Both the position numbers and the translations under genes were made by a program. A stretch of DNA of 64,000 nt from Curtobacterium herbarum (GTDB lineage Bacteria > Actinomycetota > Actinomycetes > Actinomycetales > Microbacteriaceae), in contig NZ_JAFBBT010000001.1 of assembly GCF_016907335.1 (NCBI RefSeq), positions 372,001 through 436,000 of the forward strand, written 5' to 3'. The stretch's first letter is position 1. The number at the start of each line of letters is the position of its first letter. The notes beneath the pieces were generated by a model. It worked only from the letters and a program-made list of their open reading frames with translations, was not told the origin of the DNA and searched no databases. This document shows, piece by piece, positions 53,360 to 62,838 of the stretch.

Positions 53360-53959
53360 ATGCTCACTCTCGTGGAAGGCGACATGGATGGTTGGACTCC
53401 CGCCGCGCCGGAGCCGGTGTCAGCGGACGACCTGCTCAGTCGGGTCGCGACCGGCGACCAGGCTGCGTTCGCTGACCTGTACGACGAACTCTCCGGTCGG
53501 GTCCTCGGACTCGTGACGCGACTCCTCAAGGACCGCGCCCAGTCGGAAGAGGTCACGCAGGAGGTCTTCCTGGAGGTCTGGCAGCAGGCCACCCGCTTCG
53601 ACCAGTCCCGCGGCAGCGCCGCCAGCTGGGTCCTCACGATGGCGCACCGCCGAGCGGTCGACCGGGTGCGGGCGTCGCAGTCCTCCCGTGACCGCGACAC
53701 GAAGATCGGCATCCGCGACTTCGAGACCGACTTCGACTCGGTCTCCGAATCCGTCGAGATCCGACTCGAACACGAACGCGTCAGCCGGGCACTGTCCCGA
53801 CTCACCGAGTTCCAGCGTCAGGCTGTGCAGCTCGCCTACTACGGCGGGTTCTCGCACAGCGAGATGGCTGAGAAGCTCGGGGTGCCGATCGGCACCGTCA
53901 AGACCCGTCTCCGTGACGGGATGATCCGACTCCGCGACGAGATGGGGGTGACGTCATGA
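53360..53959 (+). CDS. sigK: ECF RNA polymerase sigma factor SigK
   Basis: The 199-residue sigma factor has region 2 (SEEVTQEVFLEVWQQATRFDQSRGSAASWVLTMAHRRAVDRVR) and region 4 (LTEFQRQAVQLAYYGGFSHSEMAEKLGVPIGTVKTRLRDGMIRL). The ATG at 53360 is chosen because GGAAGGAGGA precedes it at 9 nt; the frame is open 84 nt further upstream without a ribosome-binding site. It overlaps the anti-sigma gene by ATGA. SigK directs secreted-protein or envelope genes in mycobacteria; its target set here is unknown. Confidence 0.92.
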   Translation: MLTLVEGDMDGWTPAAPEPVSADDLLSRVATGDQAAFADLYDELSGRVLGLVTRLLKDRAQSEEVTQEVFLEVWQQATRFDQSRGSAASWVLTMAHRRAVDRVRASQSSRDRDTKIGIRDFETDFDSVSESVEIRLEHERVSRALSRLTEFQRQAVQLAYYGGFSHSEMAEKLGVPIGTVKTRLRDGMIRLRDEMGVTS

Positions 53960-54828
53960 CCGATCGTCACGACGACCCCGAGCTGATGACCGGCTCGCAC
54001 GCGCTGGACGCGCTGACCGACGACGAGCGCGCCGCGGTCGAGCGGGCGCTGTCCGACTCCCCGGAGCTGCGACGCGAGTCCGACTCCCTCCGTGAGACCG
54101 CACTGGCCCTCGCCTTCGCGGTGTCCCCGATCGAGCCGTCCGCGTCCCTGAGGACGTCGCTGCTGGCGAAGATCCAGACGACCCCGCAGCTGCCCGCCCT
54201 CGACGACTCCGGCGCCACGCCGGAACCCGTCCGGGAGGCCCGCCACACGTCCGCCCCGGACGTCACGTCCGACGCCTCGGTCACGGACCTGCAGTCCGGC
54301 TCCGGCCGTGCCGCGTCGACCGCCCGGGCCCGCTGGTTCCGACGTCCCGCCGCGATGCTCGGCGTCGCCGCAGCCGGAGCCGTCGTGCTCCTCAGCGTCG
54401 GCTTCGGTGTCGGCGGCACGCTGCTGCAGGACGACGGCGGAGCGCCGGCGACCACGCAGGCGGCCTCCGGCCTCGACCAGATCTACGCGGCCCCGGACTT
54501 CCAGCGCAGCAGCGCGAAGGTCAAGGGCGGCGGCACGGCCACGGTCGTGTGGTCCGGGCAGCTCCAGCGGTCCGCGGTGATCCTGGACGGCGTCCGCGCG
54601 GCGCCGAAGGACAAGACGTACGAGCTCTGGTACATCGGTTCGCCGGAGTCCGGCGGCACCATCAGCGCAGCCGGCCTGATGGACGACGTCGACGGTGGCG
54701 TCCGCTCGGCCGTCCTCCGCGGCACCATGGGCGCCGGTGACACGATCGGCATCACGGTCGAGCCCGCCGGCGGTTCCCAGCAGCCCACGTCGAAGCCGGT
54801 CGTCGCGGTCCCCACCGCTGAGGCGTGA
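53956..54828 (+). CDS. rskA: anti-sigma-K factor RskA
   Basis: The 290-residue single-pass membrane protein keeps SigK at the membrane. The cytosolic N-terminus has the RskA zinc-less anti-sigma motif (GSHALDALTDDERAAVERAL, residues 11-30), followed by a flexible Thr/Ser/Pro region. One membrane helix (about 133-157) and an extracellular RskA domain (ELWYIGSPESGGTISAAGLM) follow. The sigma factor would be released by regulated proteolysis, as known for the family. Confidence 0.92.
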   Translation: MTDRHDDPELMTGSHALDALTDDERAAVERALSDSPELRRESDSLRETALALAFAVSPIEPSASLRTSLLAKIQTTPQLPALDDSGATPEPVREARHTSAPDVTSDASVTDLQSGSGRAASTARARWFRRPAAMLGVAAAGAVVLLSVGFGVGGTLLQDDGGAPATTQAASGLDQIYAAPDFQRSSAKVKGGGTATVVWSGQLQRSAVILDGVRAAPKDKTYELWYIGSPESGGTISAAGLMDDVDGGVRSAVLRGTMGAGDTIGITVEPAGGSQQPTSKPVVAVPTAEA

Positions 54829-54847
54829 CCGGCTCCTGACGGTTCAG

Positions 54848-54888
54848 GACGACGCCCCCGTGACCACATCGGTCACGGGGGCGTCGTC
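54848..54888 (+). terminator. hairpin terminator after rskA
   Basis: A perfect 18-bp stem (54848-54865 with 54871-54888) with loop ACATC lies 20 nt after the rskA stop. Confidence 0.8.
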
Positions 54889-54946
54889 GTGTGCGGGGGC
54901 GTCGCTGCGTGCGAGGGCGTCGTTGCGCGGGGTCGGGACGCAACGC

Positions 54947-54990
54947 GGGAGGCCCGGTGCCGTCCGTTGCGGACGTGCACCGGGCCTCCC
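54947..54990 (-). terminator. hairpin terminator after pstB
   Basis: A stem of 20 bp with one bulged T (GGGAGGCCCGGTGC plus CGTCCG, loop TTG) lies 34 nt beyond the pstB stop on the minus strand. Confidence 0.7.
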
Positions 54991-55023
54991 GGCCGGACCG
55001 TCAGCAGACGGTCGTGACGCTGA

Positions 55024-55803
55024 TCACCCGAAGCGACCCGAGACGTAGTCCTCGGTCGACTTGACGGACGGGTTCGAGAAGATCGTCGCGGTGTCGTCGT
55101 ACTCGATGAGGTGACCCGGCTGCCCGGTGCCGGCGATGTTGAAGAACGCCGTCCGGTCGCTGACGCGCGAGGCCTGCTGCATGTTGTGGGTCACGATGAC
55201 GATCGTGAACTCCTTCTTGAGCTCGCCGATCAGGTCCTCGATGGCGAGGGTCGAGATCGGGTCGAGCGCGGAGCACGGCTCGTCCATGAGCAGCACGTCC
55301 GGCTGCACCGCGATCGCGCGGGCGATGCAGAGCCGCTGCTGCTGGCCGCCGGACAGGCCCATGCCGGGCTTGTCCAGACGGTCCTTGACCTCGTTCCACA
55401 GGTTCGCGCCCTGCAGCGACCGCTCGACGATGTCGTCGGCCTCGGACCGCGAGACGCGCTTGTTGTTGAGCTTCACGCCCGCCAGCACGTTGTCCTTGAT
55501 GGACATCGTCGGGAACGGGTTGGGGCGCTGGAAGACCATGCCGACCTGGCGGCGGACGATGACCGGGTCGACGCCCGGGGCGTACAGGTCGTCGCCGTCG
55601 ATCTTGACGGACCCTTCGACGTAGGCGCCGGGGATGACCTCGTGCATGCGGTTCAGCGTGCGGAGGAACGTCGACTTGCCGCAGCCGGACGGACCGATGA
55701 AGGCGGTGACGGTGCGGGGCTCGATCGTCATGTCGACGCCCTCGACCGCCTTGAACTTCGAGTAGAAGACGTTGAGGCCGTCGACCTCGATGCGCTTGGA
55801 CAC
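55024..55803 (-). CDS. pstB: phosphate ABC transporter ATPase PstB
   Basis: The 259-residue ATPase has Walker A (GPSGCGKST), the PstB-specific [19 protein letters not shown]-loop VFQRPNPFP, signature LSGGQQQR, Walker B ([12 protein letters not shown]) and the H-loop VTHNMQQA. It ends with the conserved [11 protein letters not shown]. The GTG start follows AAGGA. It is the last gene of the pst operon. Confidence 0.97.
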   Translation of the reverse strand: MSKRIEVDGLNVFYSKFKAVEGVDMTIEPRTVTAFIGPSGCGKSTFLRTLNRMHEVIPGAYVEGSVKIDGDDLYAPGVDPVIVRRQVGMVFQRPNPFPTMSIKDNVLAGVKLNNKRVSRSEADDIVERSLQGANLWNEVKDRLDKPGMGLSGGQQQRLCIARAIAVQPDVLLMDEPCSALDPISTLAIEDLIGELKKEFTIVIVTHNMQQASRVSDRTAFFNIAGTGQPGHLIEYDDTATIFSNPSVKSTEDYVSGRFG

Positions 55804-55867
55804 GTGGATCCTTCTGGGTTGGGTGGTCGTCGGGTTGCTGTCGGGCGGGGTGCTGGTCGTCTGCGCT

Positions 55868-55882
55868 GGGGGGGGGGGGGGG
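55868..55882. repeat. homopolymer of 15 G (C on the coding strand)
   Basis: An uninterrupted run of 15 G lies in the 91-bp gap between pstA and pstB, 13 nt after the pstA stop. Runs this long are prone to slippage and to sequencing error. Confidence 0.85.
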
Positions 55883-55894
55883 CAGCGCCTGTGG

Positions 55895-56974
55895 CTAGCG
55901 GGACAGCTTCGGTGCGAAGAGTCGGGTGATGAAGCGGGCGAGCAGGTTCAGCAGCATCACGATCAGGATGAGGAGCAGTGCTGCGGTCCAGGCCCGGTCG
56001 ACGAACGGCACCGGGTTGGCGCCCTGCTGCGAGTACTGCGTGTACGCGAACACCGGCAGCGTCATCATCGGGTCCTTGAACAGGTCGTAGTTCATGCTCG
56101 AGGTGAACCCGGCGGTGACCAGCAGCGGGGCGGTCTCACCGATGACGCGGGCGATCGAGAGCATGACGCCCGTCGTGATGCCGGCGAGGCTGGTCGGCAG
56201 GACGACCTTCATGATCGTCAGCCACTTCGGCACCCCCAGTGCGTACGAGGCCTCGCGGAGCTCCATCGGCACGATCTTCAGCACCTCTTCGGTGGAGCGC
56301 ACCACGATCGGGATCATCAGCACCGCGAGGGCGACCGAACCGACCAGGCCGAAGCGGGCACCCGGGCCGAGGAACAGCGCGAAGAGCGAGTAGGCGAACA
56401 GACCGGCGACGATCGAGGGGATGCCCGTCATCACGTCGACGAAGAAGGTGATGCCGCGGGCGAGGACACCCGTGCCGTACTCGACCAGGTAGATCGAGGT
56501 CAGCAGTCCGATCGGGACGCTGATCAGCGCCGCGAACAGGGTGATCTCGAGCGTGCCGATCAGCGCGTGGACGGCGCCGCCGCCCTCGGAGATGACGCCG
56601 CGCATCGAGTACGAGAAGAACTGCGCGTCGAAGCGGGCGAGGCCGTCCGCCAGCACCGTCCAGAGGAGCGACACCAGCGGCAGGACCGCGATCACGAAGG
56701 CCGTGATGACCAGGGACGTGATCAGGCGGTCGACGGCCTTGCGGCCACCCTCGACGATGCGCGAGACCACGACGATGAGGACGTCGAACAGGACCGTGCC
56801 GAGGAACAGGGCGGCGACGACGTTGAAGTCCTTCGTCGCACCACCCGCGTTCAGCAGGGCGAAGACGAGGGCCAGGGCGACCCAGCTGCCGAGGAGCAGC
56901 AGCCACGGGACGGACTTGTGGAGCTTGCCGTTGGCGAAGACGTTGCCGGCGGGCTGACGGACTGCAAGGGACAT
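55895..56974 (-). CDS. pstA: phosphate ABC transporter permease PstA
   Basis: The 359-residue permease has an extended N-terminus with two additional helices before the six-helix core. That core includes [44 protein letters not shown] and the EAA loop [23 protein letters not shown]. It starts 18 nt after pstC. Confidence 0.95.
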   Translation of the reverse strand: MSLAVRQPAGNVFANGKLHKSVPWLLLLGSWVALALVFALLNAGGATKDFNVVAALFLGTVLFDVLIVVVSRIVEGGRKAVDRLITSLVITAFVIAVLPLVSLLWTVLADGLARFDAQFFSYSMRGVISEGGGAVHALIGTLEITLFAALISVPIGLLTSIYLVEYGTGVLARGITFFVDVMTGIPSIVAGLFAYSLFALFLGPGARFGLVGSVALAVLMIPIVVRSTEEVLKIVPMELREASYALGVPKWLTIMKVVLPTSLAGITTGVMLSIARVIGETAPLLVTAGFTSSMNYDLFKDPMMTLPVFAYTQYSQQGANPVPFVDRAWTAALLLILIVMLLNLLARFITRLFAPKLSR

Positions 56975-56992
56975 CGGGTGCGACCTTTCCCG

Positions 56993-57943
56993 TCAGGAGA
57001 CTCGCTTGCGGACGATGTACCGCGCGAGCATGTTGATGACCAGGGTGATGACGAAGAGGATCAGGCCCGACGCGATGAGCGCGTTGAGGGCCGTCCCGGA
57101 GGCCTCGGCGAACTGCAGGGCGATGTTCGCCGCGATGGTCGACGGGTTCAGCGGGGTGAGGAGCTGGAACGTGACGTTGGTCGAGACCGAGAGCACCAGG
57201 GCGATCGCCATGGTCTCGCCGAGCGCACGACCGAGGCCGAGCATGATCGCCGACACGATGCCGGACTTGGCGAACGGCAGGACCGACATCCGGATCATCT
57301 CCCAACGCGTGGCGCCGAGGGCCAGGGCCGCTTCCTCGTTGAGCGTCGGCGCCTGCAGGAAGATCTCGCGCATGACCGCGGTCATGATCGGGATGGCCAT
57401 CACGGCGAGGACGATCGACGCGGTGAGGATCGTGCGCCCCGTGCCGGACAGCGGGCCGGAGAACAGCGGGATCCAGCCGAAGTGCTCGTTGAGGAACGCG
57501 TAGAACGGCTTCACCAGGCGGGCAAGGACGACGATGCCCCAGAGGCCGTAGACGACCGACGGCACCGCGGCCAGCAGGTCGATGACGTAGCCCAGGACGG
57601 GTGCCAGGCGGCGCGGTGCGTAGTGCGAGATGAAGAGCGCGATGCCGATCGCGAGCGGGACGGCCATGATCAGCGCGAGGAAGGCCGACCAGATCGTTCC
57701 GAAGACCAGGGGGCCGACGTAGGTCCAGAAGTTCGCGGCGCTGTTCGGCAGTGTGCCGGCTTCGGCGTTGAATGCCGGGATGCTCTGCCAGACGAGGAAC
57801 GCCGCGACGAGGACGAGGACGAAGAGGATCAGACTGCCCGCAGCGACGGAGGCGGCGGAGAACACCCGGTCGCCGATGCGGACGACGGCCTTCGGCTTGG
57901 ACGGGGTGGCGATGTCCTGGTCGCGGACCGGTGCGGTCGTCAT
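56993..57943 (-). CDS. pstC: phosphate ABC transporter permease PstC
   Basis: The 316-residue permease has six helices and the PstC motifs LFISHYAPRRLAPVLGYVIDLLAAVPSVVYGLWG, the EAA loop LNEEAALALGATRWEMIRMSVLP and GRALGETMAIALVL. It pairs with PstA to form the membrane channel. Confidence 0.95.
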   Translation of the reverse strand: MTTAPVRDQDIATPSKPKAVVRIGDRVFSAASVAAGSLILFVLVLVAAFLVWQSIPAFNAEAGTLPNSAANFWTYVGPLVFGTIWSAFLALIMAVPLAIGIALFISHYAPRRLAPVLGYVIDLLAAVPSVVYGLWGIVVLARLVKPFYAFLNEHFGWIPLFSGPLSGTGRTILTASIVLAVMAIPIMTAVMREIFLQAPTLNEEAALALGATRWEMIRMSVLPFAKSGIVSAIMLGLGRALGETMAIALVLSVSTNVTFQLLTPLNPSTIAANIALQFAEASGTALNALIASGLILFVITLVINMLARYIVRKRVS

Positions 57944-58079
57944 GGGGCTCCTGTCGGAGGATCGCGCCGGGTGAGCGCGAGGGGTTCGGGGGAGAGGTGG
58001 AGCGTCAGGGTCGTGACGGGCGCGGGCGGCAACCAGGGTCGGCAGCGCGCATCGGCGGCTCGCGTCACGACGGGCGAGA

Positions 58080-58119
58080 GCCCGGACGCCGGTCAGGTGG
58101 GTGGGACCGGCGTCCGGGC
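58080..58119 (-). terminator. intercistronic hairpin between pstS and pstC
   Basis: A perfect 15-bp stem (GCCCGGACGCCGGTC at 58080-58094 with 58105-58119) lies directly after the pstS stop in a 187-bp gap. It probably stops part of the transcripts, giving more PstS than permease. Confidence 0.7.
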
Positions 58120-58130
58120 GCTTGCGGAAC

Positions 58131-59246
58131 TTACTTGATGGACTTGACCGCCGCGGCGGCCTTCTCGCCCAGGTCGGACGACAGGGCGGCCGACTTGGCC
58201 TCCGTCGCTGCGGCCTTCTGCGCGTCCGCCGAGACGACGTACCCGAGGTACGCCTTCACGAGGTCGGCCTTGGCGCTGTCCTTGTACTCCTGGCACGCGA
58301 TGGCGTAGGAGACGAGCACGAGCGGCCAGGCGTTCTCGGCCGTGTCCTTGCGGTCGATCTCGATGGCGAGGTCGTTGCTCTCGCGGCCCGAGGCGACGTC
58401 GGAGTCGGCGACGACCTTCGCAGCACCCTCGGCCGAGATCGTGGTGGCCTTGTCGCCGACCATGAGCTTGGCCTTGTCGAGGTCACCGGCGCCGGAGTCG
58501 TCGATGTAGGTGATGGCGTTCGAGGCGCCCTGCATGGCCGAGGCCACACCGGAGGTCTTCGCTGCCGCGTCACCGACCTGGAACGGGAAGGTCTGGCTCG
58601 GCTCCTTGCCCCAGGCGTCGCCCGCGTTCTGCGACAGGTACTCGGAGAAGTTCTCGGTCGTGCCGGAGTCGTCGGAGCGGTGCACGACGGTGATGTTCGC
58701 GTCCGGCAGCTTCACGCCGTCGTTGAGCGACGCGATCTCGGAGTCGTTCCACTTCGTGATCTTGCCGGAGAAGATGCCCGCGATGGACTTCGCGTCGAGC
58801 GTCAGGTCCGAGACGCCGTCGACCTTGTACGCGATCGCGATCGGGGAGATGTAGACCGGGATGTCGATGGCCTTCGAGTCCGCGGCGCACGCGGCGAACT
58901 TGCCGCCGAGCTCGTCCTCGGACAGGGCCGCGTCGGAGCCGGCGAAGTCCGCGGCACCCGAGATGAAGTTCTTGCGGCCAGCGCCCGAACCGTCGGGCGA
59001 GTAGTTCACGGTGACGCCGGAGGCCTGACCCTGGAAGCCGGAGGCCCAGGTCGCCTCGGCGGTCTGCTGTGCGGAGGAGCCGGAGCCGGTGAGCGTGCCG
59101 GAGAGCTTCGAGTAGTCGACACCCGAGGAGGCGGCGGGCGACGATGAGCCGCCGTTGCCAGCATCCTCGTTCGCCGCGCAGGAGGAGAGCACGACGGCGC
59201 CGGCGATCGCGATTGCCGCGATCGAGCCGATTCGCTTGATGTTCAC
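58131..59246 (-). CDS. pstS: phosphate-binding lipoprotein PstS
   Basis: The 371-residue binding protein has a lipoprotein signal (lipobox LSSC, Cys at about residue 23) and the PstS phosphate-site segments LTGSGSSAQ, YSPDGSGAGRKNF, FAGSDAAL and HRSDDSGTTENFSEYL. The GTG start at 59246 is supported by GAAGGG 6 nt upstream and by the signal peptide; the frame continues upstream without support. It is the first gene of the pst operon, behind a PHO box. Confidence 0.95.
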   Translation of the reverse strand: MNIKRIGSIAAIAIAGAVVLSSCAANEDAGNGGSSSPAASSGVDYSKLSGTLTGSGSSAQQTAEATWASGFQGQASGVTVNYSPDGSGAGRKNFISGAADFAGSDAALSEDELGGKFAACAADSKAIDIPVYISPIAIAYKVDGVSDLTLDAKSIAGIFSGKITKWNDSEIASLNDGVKLPDANITVVHRSDDSGTTENFSEYLSQNAGDAWGKEPSQTFPFQVGDAAAKTSGVASAMQGASNAITYIDDSGAGDLDKAKLMVGDKATTISAEGAAKVVADSDVASGRESNDLAIEIDRKDTAENAWPLVLVSYAIACQEYKDSAKADLVKAYLGYVVSADAQKAAATEAKSAALSSDLGEKAAAAVKSIK

Positions 59247-59318
59247 AGGGGTCCCTTCGGGAATGTAAGTGCAGTGGGACCGCTGTGTGGTCCCCGGGCC
59301 GGTGCTGACCCGGGAGTG

Positions 59319-59324
59319 ACTGTA
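59319..59324 (-). promoter_or_regulatory. -10 element of pstS
   Basis: On the minus strand TACAGT (59324-59319) is the best -10 candidate. It puts the PHO box at the -35 region and just upstream of it, as expected for PhoP activation. Confidence 0.5.
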
Positions 59325-59351
59325 GGGACGAGAGGTGACCGGGATGACGCT

Positions 59352-59373
59352 CCCCGGTGAACGGGAGGTGAAC
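59352..59373 (-). promoter_or_regulatory. PHO box (PhoP binding site) before pstS
   Basis: On the minus strand two 11-nt direct repeats, GTTCACCTCCC (59373-59363) and GTTCACCGGGG (59362-59352), match the actinobacterial PhoP repeat unit, which begins GTTCA. A weaker third unit (GGTCACCTCTC) lies 11 bp further downstream. Phosphate starvation should activate pstSCAB through this site. Confidence 0.75.
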
Positions 59374-59498
59374 GCGGGGTTCATCCGGTGCGGGTCGCCG
59401 GACAGCGGCCAGGGCGCGGGAGCAGGATCGGGGCACGCTGCCCACCGTGCGGTGCTGCTCTGGCGGTGCTGGTCTGGCGGTGCTGGTCTGCCGGAGCT

Positions 59499-60446
59499 TC
59501 AGGCGCTGACGGAGTTGCGGTGCGTCTCGACGGCGACGAGCTTGCGCCCGGCGATGTGCAGCACCGAGAACTCACCGACCGAGAGCATCGCGGCGCGGCG
59601 CAGGTCGAACTCCGACGCGTCGTCGGCGGTGTCGGTCGCGATCCGCGCCACGATCTCGGGCAGGACCGGGCCGTGCGAGCAGAGCACCGCGCTCTTCGCC
59701 TTGTCCAGGCGCTTCCGCACGACACCCCTGACGTCGGCGATCCCACGCTCGTGGGCGTCCTGGCTGATGTCCGCGGTGTCGGACACCCCGACCTTCGTCC
59801 GCGCCGACAGGGGTTCCACCGTCGCCAGGCACCGGGCCGCCGTGCTGCTGACGATCTTCTTCGGGCCGAACGCCGCGACCGGGGCCGCGGCGGCCTTCGC
59901 CTGCGCGCGGCCGAGGGGGAGGAGCGGCCGCGTTGCGTCGGGCCCGTCCCAGTCGGACCCGGGCACGGTCTTCGCGTGCCGCAGGGCGATCAGGGCGAAG
60001 GTGTCGTGCTCGTTCGCGGCGGCACGTTCGGCGAACCGGTCGAGGATCGCGACGTCACGTTCGTAGGTCAGCCGCTTGCGTGCGTCGTCGATGGAGACCC
60101 ACTCGACGGCGGCGACCTCGTCGTTCGGACGGAACCGGCCGGCGCGTTCGGCTTCCTTGCGGGAGACCCGGGCCGACCAGTAGTGCACGACCTTGTCGCG
60201 ACCGCTCGGCAGCACGTACTCGGCCCGGCCGAGGGGAGCGCCGAGGTGGACGCGGTACCCGGTCTCCTCGTCGATCTCACGGACGGCAGCCTCGGGCACG
60301 CTCTCGCCCGGGTCCACCTTGCCCTTGGGGAAGGAGACGTCCCTGTGGTGCTCGCGGTGGATCAGGAGGACGAGCGGCCCGCCGTCGTGGTCACGCCACA
60401 CCACTGCGCCGGCCGCGACGACCGGGCCGGTTTGCCCACCGCTCAC
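59499..60446 (-). CDS. mutT1: MutT1-like protein: Nudix hydrolase fused to histidine phosphatase
   Basis: The 315-residue protein has a Nudix domain (residues 8-140, Nudix box [23 protein letters not shown]) and a SixA-like histidine phosphatase domain (from [12 protein letters not shown]; second His in [10 protein letters not shown]). This matches mycobacterial MutT1, which hydrolyses 8-oxo-GTP, 8-oxo-dGTP and diadenosine polyphosphates. The GTG at 60446 overlaps the ppk stop (GTGA). The pairing of ppk and mutT1 is conserved in Actinobacteria. Confidence 0.92.
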   Translation of the reverse strand: MSGGQTGPVVAAGAVVWRDHDGGPLVLLIHREHHRDVSFPKGKVDPGESVPEAAVREIDEETGYRVHLGAPLGRAEYVLPSGRDKVVHYWSARVSRKEAERAGRFRPNDEVAAVEWVSIDDARKRLTYERDVAILDRFAERAAANEHDTFALIALRHAKTVPGSDWDGPDATRPLLPLGRAQAKAAAAPVAAFGPKKIVSSTAARCLATVEPLSARTKVGVSDTADISQDAHERGIADVRGVVRKRLDKAKSAVLCSHGPVLPEIVARIATDTADDASEFDLRRAAMLSVGEFSVLHIAGRKLVAVETHRNSVSA

Positions 60447-62608
60447 CGAGTGGAACGCTTCCGTGCCGAGATGGTCCGCATGAGGACGTTCTGCAGGTCG
60501 TCGAGCGGGCGCCCGTCGTCGTCGGTCGAGTGACGGCTCCACTCACCGTCGGACTCGAGGTGCCACGAGCTGGTCGTCTCGGCCATCGCCAGGTCGAACA
60601 TCTCCTGCACCTCGGTGATGTGCGCCGGTGTGGTGAGGCGGACGAGGGCTTCGACGCGGCGGTCCAGGTTGCGGTGCATCATGTCCGCGCTGCCGATGAA
60701 GACCGCGGGGTCGCCGTCGTTGTGGAACGCGAACGTGCGGGAGTGCTCGAGGTACCGCCCGACCACACTGCGGACCCGGATCGTCTCGCTGACGCCTTCG
60801 AGGCCCGGCTTCAACGAGCAGATGCCGCGGACCCAGATGTCGACCGGCACCCCGGCCTGGCTCGCCAGGTACAGGGCGTCGATGATCTGTTCGTCGACCA
60901 TCGAGTTGACCTTGATGCGGATGCCCGAGGGCTTGCCGGCACGGGCGTTCTCCGCCTCGGTCTGGATCCGCTTCACCAGGCCCTTGCGGAGGTGCAGCGG
61001 CGCCACCAGGAGACGCTTGAACTTCTTCTCGATCGCGTACCCGGAGAGCTCGTTGAACAGGCGCGTCAGGTCCTTGCCGACGATGTCGTCCGAGGTGAAC
61101 AGCCCCATGTCCTCGTAGATGCGCGAGGTCTTCGGGTTGTAGTTGCCCGTGCCGATGTGGCTGTAGTGCTTGAGCGTCCCGCCCTCCTGCCGGATGACGA
61201 GCACCAGCTTCGAGTGCGTCTTCAGCCCGACCAGGCCGTACACGACGTGCACGCCGGCCTTCTCGAGCTTGCGCGCCCAGGTGATGTTGTTCTGCTCGTC
61301 GAAGCGCGCCTTGATCTCGACGAGGGCGAGCACCTGCTTGCCGGCGGCGGCCGCGTCGATCAGCGCCTCCACGATGGGGGAGTCACCGGAGGTGCGGTAC
61401 AGCGTCTGCTTGATCGCCAGCACGTTCGGGTCGGCAGCGGCCTGCTCGAGGAAGGCCTGCACGCTCGTCGCGAAGGACTCGTACGGGTGGTGGACCAGGA
61501 CGTCCCGAGCGGCGATCGCGCGGAACAGGTCGGGCTTCGTGTTCGGCTCGCCCGGCTGGAACTGCACCGGGGTCGTCGGCACGTGGCGCGGGTAGTGCAG
61601 GTCCGGCCGCGGGAGCTTGGCGAGTTCGAACAGCCCGCCGAGGTCGAGCGGCGACGGCAGACGGTAGACCTCCTGCTGGGTGATGTCGAGCTCACGGACC
61701 AGCAGGTCGAGCGTCACCGGGTCCATGTCCTCGGTGATCTCGAGACGGATCGGCGGTCCGAAGCGACGGCGGAGGAGCTCACGCTCGAGCGCCTGGATGA
61801 GGTTCTCGGCCTCGTCCTCTTCGATCTCGACGTCTTCGTTGCGGGTGATGCGGAACACGTGGTGCTCGAGCACCTCCATCCCCGGGAACAGGTCGGGGAG
61901 GTGGTTCGCGATCAGGTCCTCGAGCGGGATGAACCGCAGGCGCCCGGAGTTGTCGTCCGGCAGCTTGATGAAGCGCGGGTAGTTCTGCGGCACCTTGAGG
62001 CGCGCGAACTCCTGGCGCTGGGACTTCGGGTTCCGCACCCGGACGGCCAGGTTGAGCGACAGGCCGGAGATGTACGGGAACGGGTGCGCCGGGTCGACCG
62101 CCAGGGGCATGAGCACCGGGAAGATCTGCTCCGAGAAGTACTCGCGCATCCGGAGCCGGTCGTCCTCTCCGAGGTCGGACCAGTGCTCCACGTGGATGCC
62201 GGCGGCGTCGAGGTCGGGCTTCAGCGATCCGATGAACGCCTTGGCGTGGCGTTCCTGCAGCTCGTGGGCCTTCATCGCGATGTCGCGCAGGACGTCGCTG
62301 GGCGCACGGCCGACGTTCGTCGGGACCGCGATGCCGGTGTCGATGCGGCGCTTCAGGCCGGCGACACGCACCATGAAGAACTCGTCGAGGTTCGAGGCGA
62401 AGATCGCCAGGAAGTTCGCTCGCTCGAGCAGGGGCTGCGTCCGGTCCTCACCCAGTTCGAGCACGCGCTGGTTGAAGCGGAGCCAGCTCAGCTCGCGGTC
62501 GAAGTAGCGATCGGAGGGCAGCGATTCGTGCTCGATCTCCACGACCTCGTCGAAGTCGTCGAGGTCGTTCGCGACGGAGTCGCCGTCGAGCTGCGGTTCG
62601 GTGTCCAT
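60443..62608 (-). CDS. ppk: polyphosphate kinase 1
   Basis: PPK1 makes polyphosphate from ATP reversibly. The 721-residue protein has the N domain ([21 protein letters not shown], then [13 protein letters not shown]), the phosphate-binding region ([13 protein letters not shown]) and the autophosphorylated His in [24 protein letters not shown]. The C-terminal domain has [13 protein letters not shown]. The ATG at 62608 is chosen as it begins a normal acidic N-terminus; the upstream frame has no homology-like sequence. It is cotranscribed with mutT1 and 1.2 kb from pst. Confidence 0.96.
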   Translation of the reverse strand: MDTEPQLDGDSVANDLDDFDEVVEIEHESLPSDRYFDRELSWLRFNQRVLELGEDRTQPLLERANFLAIFASNLDEFFMVRVAGLKRRIDTGIAVPTNVGRAPSDVLRDIAMKAHELQERHAKAFIGSLKPDLDAAGIHVEHWSDLGEDDRLRMREYFSEQIFPVLMPLAVDPAHPFPYISGLSLNLAVRVRNPKSQRQEFARLKVPQNYPRFIKLPDDNSGRLRFIPLEDLIANHLPDLFPGMEVLEHHVFRITRNEDVEIEEDEAENLIQALERELLRRRFGPPIRLEITEDMDPVTLDLLVRELDITQQEVYRLPSPLDLGGLFELAKLPRPDLHYPRHVPTTPVQFQPGEPNTKPDLFRAIAARDVLVHHPYESFATSVQAFLEQAAADPNVLAIKQTLYRTSGDSPIVEALIDAAAAGKQVLALVEIKARFDEQNNITWARKLEKAGVHVVYGLVGLKTHSKLVLVIRQEGGTLKHYSHIGTGNYNPKTSRIYEDMGLFTSDDIVGKDLTRLFNELSGYAIEKKFKRLLVAPLHLRKGLVKRIQTEAENARAGKPSGIRIKVNSMVDEQIIDALYLASQAGVPVDIWVRGICSLKPGLEGVSETIRVRSVVGRYLEHSRTFAFHNDGDPAVFIGSADMMHRNLDRRVEALVRLTTPAHITEVQEMFDLAMAETTSSWHLESDGEWSRHSTDDDGRPLDDLQNVLMRTISARKRSTR

Positions 62609-62743
62609 GGCGACATCCTGCCACCAGCACCATGCGCCGGGGGCTGCTCGGGTAGCGCCTGTGGAGACAGCGGGTGAACGGGCGGTGCTGTGGACGACGG
62701 TGTGGGTCTCCACAGGTGGGCGCCGGGTGGGTAGACCAATCGG

Positions 62744-62749
62744 TATCGT
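62744..62749 (+). promoter_or_regulatory. putative -10 element of the RHS gene
   Basis: TATCGT lies in an A+T-richer patch (62733-62752) of the 230-bp divergent gap to ppk. It would give a leader of about 80 nt containing a CCCCCGGGGGG palindrome. Confidence 0.35.
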
Positions 62750-62838
62750 GATGCGCGTCAGAGTCCCCCGGGGGGATCCAACGCGCGGGGCTCACCGACC
62801 ATCACGACCAGCACCACTTCTCCGGGGGACGATCCAGC

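Noticed and set aside
55772-58138. Frame of 788 codons on the plus strand opposite pstA and pstC
   Set aside because: It is a highly charged, motif-free sequence that begins by reading through the G15 run; it is the shadow of the permease genes.
59933-62677. Frame of 914 codons on the plus strand opposite ppk and mutT1
   Set aside because: Both genes on the minus strand are unmistakable; the plus-strand product lacks domains.
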